Assembly (NCBI GenBank): GCA_030704615.1
Contig: CM060734.1
Location: 63,754,042 to 63,818,041, forward strand
Reading direction: 5' to 3'
DNA length: 64,000 nucleotides
DNA from: Takakia lepidozioides
Taxonomy: Eukaryota; Streptophyta; Takakiopsida; Takakiales; Takakiaceae
Both the position numbers and the translations under genes were made by a program. Shown here piece after piece: positions 54,398 through 64,000 of this stretch (position 1 is its first letter; the number at the start of each line of letters is the position of its first letter). Below the pieces are notes generated by a model. It saw only the letters and a program-made list of their open reading frames with translations, did no database searches and was not told the origin of the DNA.

Positions 54398-55127
54398 TGT
54401 CGCGGCCCTTTGCCTTGAGGGTAGGGGAGGTCGGGACACATGAGGGGCTGCCCCTGTGGTGGGGGCAGCGGCAGCGATAGGTACGGGGGGCTGAAGCACC
54501 CTTGAGTGCCCAAGGCACTCAAGGAGGCGGAGGCGCTCACTAGGTGGAGCCCTGCACATCGGGTTGCGGTGGGGGTGGCTCCACAAGGGGTGGTGGTAGC
54601 TTAGCGGGACTTAGTGGGGGTGGCATAGGACTCACCATGGGGGCGGAGACCTCGTGGTGGGAGTCGTGGGGAGTCTTGGGACTCATCACGGTCCATAGGG
54701 GCCGTGGTGAGTGGGCCAAGACTCACCGCGACTCACCACCGGGAGTCGAGGATTTTCGTGGTGGTTCGCCATAAAATGGCATGGCTGGTTGTGAAACCCC
54801 CGCGGACAGCTACAGAAGTATATATAAGGGGAGTAGTGACCCCGAGAACGGTGCAAGCCCGTTGGTGACCAAAAACTAGTGAGTAAGCGAGCGAGCCGGA
54901 AAGCGACCAAAGAGTGAGGAGCTGTTCCGGACTGCCAACTACCAAAGGGAATTCCACTAGGCCCAAAGAGGTGGAGGGTTTAGTGGGAGAGCGAAGGGGG
55001 ACCGTTATGTCCCGGTGAGCAGCCGAAGCTCCAAGTTGGCCCGGCGGCTAGGTTGGGAGTCAGGCGCGCGCATCAGAGCGAGTAACTATGACTTGAAGGG
55101 GAGCTTACCGAAGTGAGGTGCGCGACA
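54398..55127 (+). repeat. 5' LTR of the complete gypsy-1 element
   Basis: 730 bp, TGTCGCGGCC to GTGCGCGACA; the outer seven bases form an inverted repeat (TGTCGCG/CGCGACA). A TATA box TATATATAAGG starts at 54819, predicting transcript starts near 54850. It differs from the 3' LTR at about five positions. Confidence 0.95.
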
Positions 55128-55129
55128 CT

Positions 55130-55141
55130 TGGTATCAGAGC
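55130..55141 (+). promoter_or_regulatory. Primer-binding site (initiator tRNA-Met)
   Basis: TGGTATCAGAGC, two bases after the 5' LTR, complementary to the 3' end of plant initiator tRNA-Met. It primes minus-strand DNA synthesis. Confidence 0.95.
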
Positions 55142-55182
55142 TTAGAATTCAGTACGCGATCGTCCTTGGGATTGGCCTCATC

Positions 55183-58100
55183 ATGGGGTCGGGCAAGCCA
55201 AAGCGAAAGCGGAACGGCCCAAAAGATGATGATCCTGGTGAGCCCGATGGGGGCGACGTGTCACCAAAGCGGCCATTTGAGGAAGCGACGCAGGTTTCTG
55301 AAAACGAGGCCGCCCAAGAGCGGGAGGAATCCGAGGAGTCGGAGCCCGAGGAATCCGTGAGAGCTCCGACCGACCAACAGATGCCACCCATGCCGACAGC
55401 CTTTTGGGAAGGGTTGTTGGCGCAGTTTGGCGGGACGCTGAAAGACGTGTTGAGGGCGGCTAATGCCACTTCCCCTAAGGCAAAGTTTAAGGTGAAGCCT
55501 AAGGAACCCGGCACCTTCGAGGGCATCCGAAATCGGAAGGCACTCAACACCTGGCTCTTGGAGCTAGAGCAGTACTTCCGGGTGGCCAAGTTGAGTGACG
55601 AGGATCGGGTGGAAGTGGCTCCCACCTATTTGAGGGGCTATGCTCAACAATGGTGGCAGAAACGCCGTCACGACTGAGGTCCAAGCCCGGAAACCTTGAA
55701 CTGGAGTGGGTTCAAGGAATTGATTAAGAGACAGTTTGTGCCCCTCAACGCGTCTTGGCTTGCCCGGGACAAGATGAGGAATTTGAAGCAAACAGACGAC
55801 ATTCGGGGATATGTCCAGGCTTTCAATGTGCTTTTGCTCGAAGTCACGGACATGGCAGAACCGGAAATGGTCTTCAACTTTGTGGCGGGACTGGCCCCAT
55901 GGGCCAGGCGGAAGTTGGAGGAGAAGCCACCTAAGACTTTGAACGAGGCAATTGAGAGGGCCGAATGTTTCTCAGATGTCTCTAGGGGTGAAAGACAAGG
56001 CCGTACGGAGCTGAACCACAAGAAGACCCGGCGGGAAGGTGACTCCTTCCGACCGGAAAAGAAGTGGGATAGGCCACACAGCGACAATGGCACGTGGAAA
56101 TCAAAGGGAGGGCCTTCACACGTCAAGGCGGCACCCGGTGCTTCGAAAGGAAAAGCGGGTGGAGCGGCTTATGGCGGACAGAAGGCGACCTTTGATGGAG
56201 TGTGTTTCAATTGCGGAGAGCCCGGGCACATGGCCAAGAAGTGCACGAAACCCCGACAATTGAACATGACTCGGGCAACCATGGAGCTGTCGGAAGATAC
56301 CATCAGTCGCTTGGTAGAAGCGGTGGTCGCCAGGACTTGTAAGATAGGCAAATATTCTTGTGAGTTGTATCAGGAAACTGGCGCATTGCGTAAAGGGAGT
56401 CACTTATTGTTCGTGGATGGGATAATATCCGGAACTAACGTGTCATTGTTGGTGGACACAGGAGCGTCGCACTCCTTCATGACACCGGCAACGGCACAAA
56501 AGCTGGGACTCCCGACAACTGACGTAGGGGCCTCTATTGAGGTGCGTTCTGCCAAAGGAGAACCGCAATTGGCGACGAAATTGGCGTTCAATGTTCCTCT
56601 TCAACTGGGGAGTTGGGAGGGACGTGAGAACTTCACAGTCTGCGAGATCGATGGAGTGGATCTCATTTTGGGGATGACCTTTTTGAGCAAATCCGGAGCG
56701 GTCATAGATGGCCGCAAGAGGGTAGTCACGCTGCCATGTTGGAATGGTGGCGAGGTCTTACGAGTTTCGGAAACGCCCAAACCCGTGGGAGGGCGAATAA
56801 ACCTTATGTCAGCAAAGGAGTGGGCCGTGGAGGAGGCACACGAGCCCCAGTTTTTGCTCTACATTAGAGAAGTCAAGGGAGAATGCGATGGAGAGCCGAG
56901 CCCAGATTGGATCAAGGGGATTTTGGAGAAATACCAGGATGTGATGTCGGAGGATTTGCCAAGCGGCTTGCCACCGCGAAGAGGAGTTGACCACAAGATT
57001 GAGGTGATACCGGGATCGGAACCGCCTGCCAAGGCGCCCTACCGGTTGAGCCACAGGGAGTTGGTCGAGCTGAAGACTCAGCTCAAGGATCTAATGTCAA
57101 AGGGGTACATCCGGCCGAGTAAGTCACCTTACGGAGCCCCGGTGCTATTTGCAGACAAGAAGGATGGGACGCTGCGGATGTGTGTCGATTACAGGGCTCT
57201 GAATAAGGTGACTATCAAAAACCGGTACCCTTTGCCAAGGATCGACGACCTCTTCGATCGGTTGGCAGGAGCGAAGTATTTCAGCCGGATCGACTTGCGC
57301 TCCGGCTATCACCAAATTCGGGTGGCGGAAGGAGATGAGGAGAAGACCACGTGCAGGACAAGGTATGGTTCATATGAGTTCTTGATGATGTCTTTTGGGC
57401 TCACCAATGCACCTGCGACCTTTAGCATGCTGATGAACAGCCTTTTCCAGGAGTGGTTGGATGACTTTGTGATCGTGTACATCGACGACATCTTGGTGTA
57501 CTCGAAAACAAAAGAGGAGCACCTGGAGCACCTCAAAAGGGTGTTCCAAAAGTTGCGGGAAGGGAAGCTGTACGCCAAAGCTTCAAAGTGCGAATTCGGG
57601 GTCACGAAAGTGGAGTTCTTGGGGCATGTAATTACACAGGATGGGATCAAAATGGATGACAGAAAGGTGAGGGCGATCTTGGACTGGGAGCCTCCGACTT
57701 TGGTCCCGGGAGTGCGATCCTTCCTAGGACTCGCCTCCTATTACCGGAAGTATGTGAGAAATTTCGCCAAGATTGCGGGGCCGCTGTCAGACATTCTGTG
57801 TAAATCTAAAGTCTGGGCATGGAACACCTTTTGTGGCCAAGCGTTTGCTGAATTGAAGCAGCGGATGGCGGAAGCTCCAGTCTTGAAAATCCCGGAGTTC
57901 GATCGTCCGTTCGAGATACATACAGATGCGTCGGACTTCGCGATTGGGGGTGTACTGATGCAAGATGGACGTCCAGTGGCTTACGAAAGTAAGAAACTGA
58001 ATGAAGTGGAGCGACGGTGGCCGACGCACGAAAAAAAGATGAAGGCGGTGGTGCACTGTCTTGAGCTTTGGCGCCACTATGTTGGTTCCAACCCAGTGAA

Positions 58101-59745
58101 GGTGTTCACGGACAATGTCACAGTGAAGTATTTTGCCACGCAGCCCAAGTTGTCCGCAAAACAACTTAGGTGGCAAGATACTTTGGCGGTGTTCGACGTG
58201 GATATCCAGTACAAACCGGGACGAGACAACGTGGTGGCCGATGCTTTAAGTAGAAAGCAGCAGCTCTTGTTGGTGTACAAGGGCGAGACGGCGCTCCAAA
58301 GGAAGATCCGGAAGGCTTGCCGGAATGATGAGCTGGCGAAGTCCGTGATGCAGGACTTGAGGATGGGGGTTAAATCGCAGTTCCACTTGCAAAATGGACT
58401 GCTCCGGTATAAGCAAAAACGTCTCTACGTGCCAAAGGGAGGGATCAGAGATAGCCTCTTGAGAGAATGCCATGATAGCCCGCTTGCGGGCCACGGCGGA
58501 GCCAAGCGTACTGCGACACTCTTGAAGAAAGAGTATTTCTGGCCCAAACTGAGGGAGGAGGCAGAGGAGTATGTCAAGACATGCACCACATGCCAACAAA
58601 ACCGGAGCGAGTACAAAAAGCAAGCGGGGCTGTTACAACCCTTGCCGATTCCAGAGGGGACTTGGGAAAGCGTCTTGATGGATTTCATGACTGCTATGCC
58701 GCTGTCAAAATGATTCGATGCAATCATGGTGGTGGTAGATAGGTTCAGTAAAATGGGCCATTTCATCCCCACCAAGGAGACGGCAACGGCGCAGGAGACA
58801 GGGCGACTTTACTTCGCCCACGTCTTAAAGCATCATGGAGTCCCGAAGGATATTGTCTCGGACCGCGATCCAAAGTTTACGAGTAAATTCTGGAGAGCAC
58901 TTTGGAAGAAGATGGGGACGAGGCTGAAGATGAGCACTGCCTTCCGACCTACGACCGACGGCCAAACAGAAAGGGTGAATTCCGTTGTGAAGCAGATCTT
59001 GCGGAATTACGTGTCGGCAGACCAAACAGATTGGGTGGAACACTTAAACGCGGCAGAGTTCTGTTATAATAACACAGAACACTCCGCAACGGGAGTTTCT
59101 CCTTTCGTATTGGTTTATGGAAAAGCACCTCTGGTGCCGACAAGTTGGGCCGCCCAGGACGTCGAAGAACCGGCAGTAGCGGCGGTACTGGAAGAACGCG
59201 AGCGTTTGTTGAAGCTCGCAAAGTACAACATTGCCAAAGCTAGGAAACGGTATGAAAGGCAGGCGAATCGGAAGCGGAGGGAAGTGAAGTTTGAGGCAGG
59301 CACAGAGGTCTGGTTGAACATCAAGAATTTCCAACTACCTCCGGAAGTGAGTCCGAAGTTCGTACCTCCGTATGCGGGACCCTTTCGCATTCGGAAGGTT
59401 ATGAATGAGGATGTGTATGAATTGGAGCTGCCAGCAAACAGCAAGGTGCACCCAGTATTCCATGTCTCCCTTTTGAAGCCTTACTTCAAAGATGAAGCGC
59501 GTCCGAATCGGCATCAAGTGTTGCGTCCGCCACCTATGCTGTTGGATCATGAAAATGAACCTGAGTACGAGGTGGAGGCAATACTTAAGTCGAGGAGGTT
59601 CAGGAACCGAGAACCGGAGTATCTCGTCAAATGGAAGGGCTATCATCATGTGGAGGCATCTTGGGTGCGTGCCTCAGAAATGGGAAACGCATCCGAGGCG
59701 GTTGCAGCTTTCGAAGGGCGACCTCAAAAGCGGAAGAAGCGTTGA
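55183..59745 (+). pseudogene. Gag-pol polyprotein with two in-frame stops
   Basis: About 1520 codons from ATG 55183 (MGSGKPKRKR). Order: charged gag N-terminus; capsid-like region ([15 protein letters not shown], then [11 protein letters not shown]); zinc knuckle [14 protein letters not shown]; protease [14 protein letters not shown] with [29 protein letters not shown] and YIDDILVYS; RNase [13 protein letters not shown]; integrase with HHCC finger, SDRDPKFTS and [21 protein letters not shown]; chromodomain [15 protein letters not shown]; stop at 59743-59745. TGA at 55675-55677 lies in gag. TGA at 58711-58713 lies in integrase, where the sister copy has GGA. The frame is otherwise intact and catalytic residues are kept. 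Confidence 0.95.
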
Positions 59746-60650
59746 TGGGGACATCAACCTTGGAGCGTGGGGGAGGAAATGCATGCTTAGCCCGGCTTAG
59801 CTAGCTTAGGAATCCGATTGCAAAAACTTGTATTGTACAAAACGTGCTATAAATGAAATGGCTTCCAAATGTTGTGCGTCCTATTTTGTTTGGAATGGTG
59901 ATGCATGGTATGGTTGGCTAGTGTGTAGAATGCATGCTAGCTTATAAAAGTGGGAGAGGTAAATTGGGTTAATCGTGTGTTTGCGTAGTGCCGAAATCGG
60001 GTGACCCCCATCCGAGGGGCAAAGAAACTTGCGCCTTCTTTGGGAGTTCACGTGCTAGTGCGCACATGGCGCGTGCGCGTACTATAACTGCGCTACCGAG
60101 GGGGTTGCCTTGTAGTGCGGGCTAACGCGGAAGCCACGTGTTTCCGTTCACGTACTATAATCGTGTAGCCTCGGGACGAAGTTGTAGTGCGGCTTCGGCG
60201 TGTTCCCGTACCTCAGGCCAGCATTCCAAGGCGGACCCAATTGTAGTGATTGGGGCGCACGGTTGGTTCAAGATTATCGTCCTAGTCAAAGAGGGTTCTA
60301 GGGAAACCCTTGCTCAAGGTGATGCCAAAAGCGGCATCATGAGCGGTCGCAAGCAATGTTGTTGCAGTAAGGCGATTCGATCCTCGGGGAGGATCGTTCC
60401 TTGGCCTTGAAGTAGGCCAAGAAGAGTGCACTGGGAGGAGCTGGAGAGGCTCCACCCTTGGCCGGGACTTGGAGGAAGTCGGCCGAACTAGCTAGTGGAG
60501 AGTAGAGTCAAGTGTGGGGTTTGGTTCTTTGCCATGGGACGCCATGGTGCGGAAACAAACTCTTTGAGGTGGGACGCCACAACTTGGATGTTTGTTTCTA
60601 CAAAATGGACAAGTCGATGAGGACATCGACTCCCTGTTGGTAGGGGTGTG
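59746..60650 (+). other. 3' internal non-coding region of gypsy-1
   Basis: Matches 27979-28883. No gene. The purine-rich GGTAGGGGTGTG directly before the LTR at 60651 is the best polypurine-tract candidate. Confidence 0.75.
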
Positions 60651-61380
60651 TGTCGCGGCCCTTTGCCTTGAGGGCAGGGGGGGTCGGGACACATGAGGGG
60701 CTGCCCCTGTGGTGGGGGCAGCGGCAGCGATAGGTACGGGGGGCTGAAGCACCCTTGAGTGCCCAAGGCACTCAAGGAGGCGGAGGCGCTCACTAGGTGG
60801 AGCCCCGCACACCGGGTTGCGGTGGGGGTGGCTCCACAAGGGGTGGTGGTAGCTTAGCGGGACTTAGTGGGGGTGGCATAGGACTCACCATGGGGGCGGA
60901 GACCTCGTGGTGGGAGTCGTGGGGAGTCTTGGGACTCATCACGGTCCATAGGGGCCGTGGTGAGTGGGCCAAGACTCACCGCGACTCACCACCGGGAGTC
61001 GAGGATTTTCGTGGTGGTTCGCCATAAAATGGCATGGCTGGTTGTGAAACCCCCGCGGACAGCTACAGAAGTATATATAAGGGGAGTAGTGACCCCGAGA
61101 ACGGTGCAAGCCCGTTGGTGACCAAAAACTAGTGAGTAAGCGAGCGAGCCAGAAAGCGACCAAAGAGTGAGGAGCTGTTCCGGACTGCCAACTACCAAAG
61201 GGAATTCCACTAGGCCCAAAGAGGTGGAGGGTTTAGTGGGAGAGCGAAGGGGGACCGTTATGTCCCGGTGAGCAGCCGAAGCTCCAAGTTGGCCCGGCGG
61301 CTAGGTTGGGAGTCAGGCGCGCGCATCAGAGCGAGTAACTATGACTTGAAGGGGAGCTTACCGAAGTGAGGTGCGCGACA
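60651..61380 (+). repeat. 3' LTR of the complete gypsy-1 element
   Basis: 730 bp, same ends as the 5' LTR. It is followed at once by GTGGG, the target duplication. Confidence 0.95.
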
Positions 61381-61385
61381 GTGGG

Positions 61386-62299
61386 TGTGTTGGGTGTATG
61401 TTGGGTGTTGGCGATTGAGAGTGGCATGGGATGTGTTTGGGGCTACTGGTGGCGGGGGTGGGGGGTGCTTTGGGTGCTTGTTTTTGGGCTAAGCATTGGG
61501 GGGGGCGGTTTCGGGTGTCTGCTGGTTTTGGGCTGACCATTGGGGGGTTTGGGGAAGGGGAAGAGGGACATGGCAGCTTGCTGGGGAGGTTTCTTGGCTT
61601 GGGGTGATCACACAATGGCCAGTCTGCACAATGGCCAGATCAGGGGGTTCAAGTCCCCCTCAGTTCATAGCTCGTGTTTTTTAGTATGCTTCCTGGTGTG
61701 GTTGTGGGAAGCGGTTGGCCGTTGGTAGGTCATGGAGGGAGAGCGCTGAAACGCGGGGTGGAGGGCCCCGTGACTTCTTTGGTTTGTGATGACGTGGCCG
61801 GATTTTTTTGGCCGGAAATGTCTATCGGCTCCGGGCAATTCTTGGCCGGAGCTGGGATTCAAGTAGGGATTCGGTTTTTTGGCAATCTTTGCCTACAAAC
61901 AGCTTAGAATGTGGATTTTTTTTTCCAGGGTACTCGGTAGGTAGGCAAACAACAACATGACAAGAGGAATTTGGATTCCCTCACAAATTGCCCCACATTT
62001 GTGGGGATGTGTTTTTCCCATGAGAGAAATTGGCATTTTGACCCCCCTGTTTTCCCATACAAAGCAACCATTATGCATTTTTGGAATTTGGCTCTGGAAT
62101 TTTGGGAGGCTTTGCTGTGGGTGCCATATAATCTGAAGCTGGGTAGGTTGTATCAATGAAAAATTAAAAAGGTTGGCAATCTGCTTGGTCAAACCAAATT
62201 TTCATGTTGAAAATATATCCAACAAAAAAAAAAAGCCTAGAACTTTTGTTATAGTCTTCCACTTTAGACGGTCAAATCTCCTGAAATTCTTTACTTCAG
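61386..62299. other. No gene recognised
   Basis: GT-rich start (GTGTTGGGTGTATGTTGGGTG), presumably the sequence that adjoined the piggyBac unit before the gypsy insertion. GGGGGTTCAAGTCCCCC at about 61646-61662 forms a T-arm-like stem-loop with a B-box core, but no complete tRNA can be folded around it. Confidence 0.4.
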
Positions 62300-63130
62300 G
62301 TGCATGAAGTAGGTAGGATGACTTTGGAACGGTTCATCCCCTCGGATGTTTGTCAAATGGGTGATACACCCTCATCCGTGAGGGTATGTCTGGTTTTAGA
62401 CGGGCCCACCAAAAACAGGCTCGTCCTTGAAGGGTTAACCATGTTAATGAAATCATCAGCGATAGAGCTCCACACAGCTTTGTAAACTCTTTGGGGATCC
62501 CATCCAAACCCGGGGCTTTAAAGTCTTTAAGTTCCTTACGGGCATCCTGAATTTCAATGTCAGTGAAATCAACACATAAAGCTGCGGCTTGTTCTTCTGC
62601 TTACGAGGAATATGGTCCCAGGCAGCCACTCTAGCAAGATCAGCATGTATCGATGGAGGATCCGCCTTAAAGTAAGAGAATAAAAAATTGGAGGCAATCC
62701 GATTTAAGGCAGGAGGGTCAGAGACCAGAGTTCCATTGCTGTCACTCAGCCCAACAATGGATTGAGCGGCCAGCCTTTGATTAGTTTTGGAAAAAAAGTA
62801 TTTTAACATACGCTTTCCCTTAAGAGACCAATTCACACACTGCTCTGACTCTATAGAAGTCTTCTTTAGCATTCTGAACAGCAAGAAGCCCCCGCTTAGC
62901 TTCCAAGAGAGAAGAGAGAGTAGAGGGGCCAGCTCTGTTCTCCTCTTTTTTTTTTTGGCAGACAGCAATGCATTTGATAAGCCCTCTTTCTTTACAAGAA
63001 CTCCTTAGAGCCAACTCCTTAAATAGCAAAAGCCCCAGCTTCCTACAGGCCTCAATCTTCCTAGGAATTTGAGAGTATGCGAAGAGATAGAAGCAGCAGA
63101 GGTCCAACACAAACAATACTCCTGTATTAT
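62300..63130 (-). pseudogene. LINE fragment, endonuclease-RT linker
   Basis: Minus-strand frames from about 63090 to 62480 encode the region between endonuclease and RT in plant L1 elements: SLKGKRMLKYFFSKTNQRLA, then a GLSDSNGTLVSDP segment and a DGIPKEF-like motif near 62500 that begins RT. Further decayed sequence follows to about 62300. Frame changes occur near 62880 and 62590. No RT catalytic box is present. A (TTA)n tract lies at the other edge (63124-63143). Confidence 0.7.
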
Positions 63131-63143
63131 TATTATTATTAAT

Positions 63144-64000
63144 CAAGAAATGACACGTCCACAACTATAAATAAAGTAAAACAGATCCATTCATCCCTAC
63201 GTAGTATGGTGATTGCTAGGTCAAAGGTAGATGGCGTGAGAAGAAGGGAAGCAGCTGTTGACCGGCCCGGCCCGGCCATGCCTACTTGCGCAGCGGCGGC
63301 GGAAGGGGCTCCCGTGGGGCCGCCGCCTCCAAGTGGGCTGCCGCTCCGTCGCCGGCGAACTGCGCCTGCCCACGTGGCGGACGTTTCCAACGTCCTTCTG
63401 CGCGGCGCCCAATGGTGGCCGGCGCTTCCGGCCGGCTATGCTGTTGACTCACTTCTGACCGTCAGAGGAGATCCATCCATCCACGGAGTTAGACACCTGT
63501 GAGTGCCTTGTATCCCACTTAGTTCATCAAAATATGCTCCCTGCTCTGTTTTTTTTGTTTTTTTGTTTTTTGCTCTTCTTTTTTCCTGCATGTGCAAAGT
63601 AAACAACATTTTGGGAGCGACTGCTCACAATTCAGGCCCTTGAGGAGGGGGAAAAATTAACACCTACAACATTTTTGTTTTCCCACCTCCGTCGCCTTTG
63701 TCCGTAGAAAAAGAAAAAAAGAAAACAATCCCACACAACATAATCAGGTGTGCAATCCACTGTGTAGCTGCGTTGCTGCTCGGATGCCGCGCGCTCCGTC
63801 CATCGGTCACTGTGCGGCAGGTTCACACGGCAAAAATCCGTCCGTCCAATTTAGCCATAGTGGTGGGCCCTCCGAACTGTGGAGGGACGGACGGGACCGA
63901 CGGTGCAACATGTCCACACGCAATAGTACACACGTGACGCAACACATAAGTTTAGCAAGAGAAGCTCTCATAAAGAGTCCTCCGGCTAAACCCTACACAC
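63144..64000. other. Mostly unannotated; possible SINE tail
   Basis: 63605-63650 resembles the tail region of the SINE at 45337 (GGGAGCGACTGCTCACAA, then TTCAGGCCC). A GC-rich block at 63250-63470 has open frames on both strands without recognisable domains. Nothing else is supported. Confidence 0.35.

Larger units (their letters stand above)
54393..61385 (+). mobile_element. Complete Ty3/gypsy chromovirus-type element, family 1
   Basis: The element occupies 54398-61380 (6983 bp) and is flanked by GTGGG at 54393-54397 and 61381-61385. It has two 730-bp LTRs, a tRNA-iMet primer-binding site, one gag-pol frame with a chromodomain, and about 900 bp of 3' non-coding internal sequence. I count about five differences between the LTRs, so the insertion is recent. 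Two in-frame TGA codons (55675 and 58711) interrupt gag-pol. It inserted just downstream of the piggyBac-like gene. Confidence 0.95.

Noticed and set aside
55675-55677. Programmed stop readthrough between gag and pol
   Set aside because: The stop lies inside the capsid-coding region rather than at a gag-pol border, and a second TGA in integrase is clearly a point change relative to the sister copy. Mutation is simpler.
61640-61670. A tRNA-like T arm (GGGGGTTCAAGTCCCCC)
   Set aside because: No A box or acceptor stem at the right distance; an isolated stem-loop.
63206-63502. A GC-rich 98-codon gene
   Set aside because: Open on both strands in several frames, Pro/Arg/Ala-rich, no motif; composition artefact.

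Overview
This window reads as nuclear DNA of a spore-bearing vascular plant, most likely a fern. The plant signals are an intact 1055-residue PLS-class pentatricopeptide repeat (PPR) protein ending in a DYW deaminase domain, a second decayed PPR-DYW gene, TTTAGGG-type telomere-like tracts, and a chromodomain Ty3/gypsy element whose primer-binding site matches plant initiator tRNA-Met. There is no operon structure. Most of the sequence is nested, mostly broken transposable elements.

Layout. 1-2.4 kb: 3' exon(s) of an FCP1/NIF-like phosphatase-related gene, overlain by three copies of a 24-bp dyad. 2.8-3.5 kb: GC-rich tandem array of 61-67 bp units. 3.5-5.2 kb: inverted and direct LTR copies of gypsy family 1. 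5.2-8.5 kb: decayed gypsy family 2 on the minus strand, with an apparent self-priming site. 8.9-10.3 kb: local tandem duplications. 10.5-14.7 kb: PPR-DYW pseudogene. 15.2-18.7 kb: Helitron-like elements and a LINE 3' end. 19.8-22.9 kb: intact PPR-DYW gene. 23.2-24.8 kb: 3' end of another gypsy-2 copy, into which an internally rearranged gypsy-1 element (24.8-29.6 kb) inserted. 30.6-31.9 kb: LINE reverse transcriptase fragment. 32.0-32.8 kb: RCK-type potassium-channel-like exon. 33.7-34.1 kb: hAT-type MITE. 35.0-35.7 kb: gypsy integrase end carrying a PHD finger. 36.1-38.2 kb: two palindrome-rich arrays. 38.9-43.2 kb: two convergent Penelope-like element fragments associated with telomere-like tracts; the second is joined to a fourth gypsy integrase (43.2-44.0 kb). 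45.3-45.5 kb: tRNA-derived SINE. 46.2-49.7 kb: a multi-exon Crinkler (CRN)-like gene with a P-loop NTPase and a nuclease-like C-terminus. 50.0-52.7 kb: hAT transposase. 52.75-54.1 kb: piggyBac-like transposase. 54.4-61.4 kb: a young, structurally complete gypsy-1 element with 730-bp LTRs and a GTGGG target duplication. 62.3-63.1 kb: another LINE fragment.

Likely functional host genes are few: the PPR-DYW protein (organelle RNA editing) and possibly the CRN-like gene. The full gypsy-1 copy is recent (about five differences seen between its LTRs) but carries two in-frame TGA codons, so it would depend on proteins made by other copies. The observations most worth following are the CRN-like plant gene, the telomere-tract-associated Penelope-like fragments, the self-primed gypsy, the PHD-finger gypsy, the post-insertion rearrangement of the second gypsy-1 copy, and the palindromic arrays. 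No searches were run; family calls rest on motifs read by eye.
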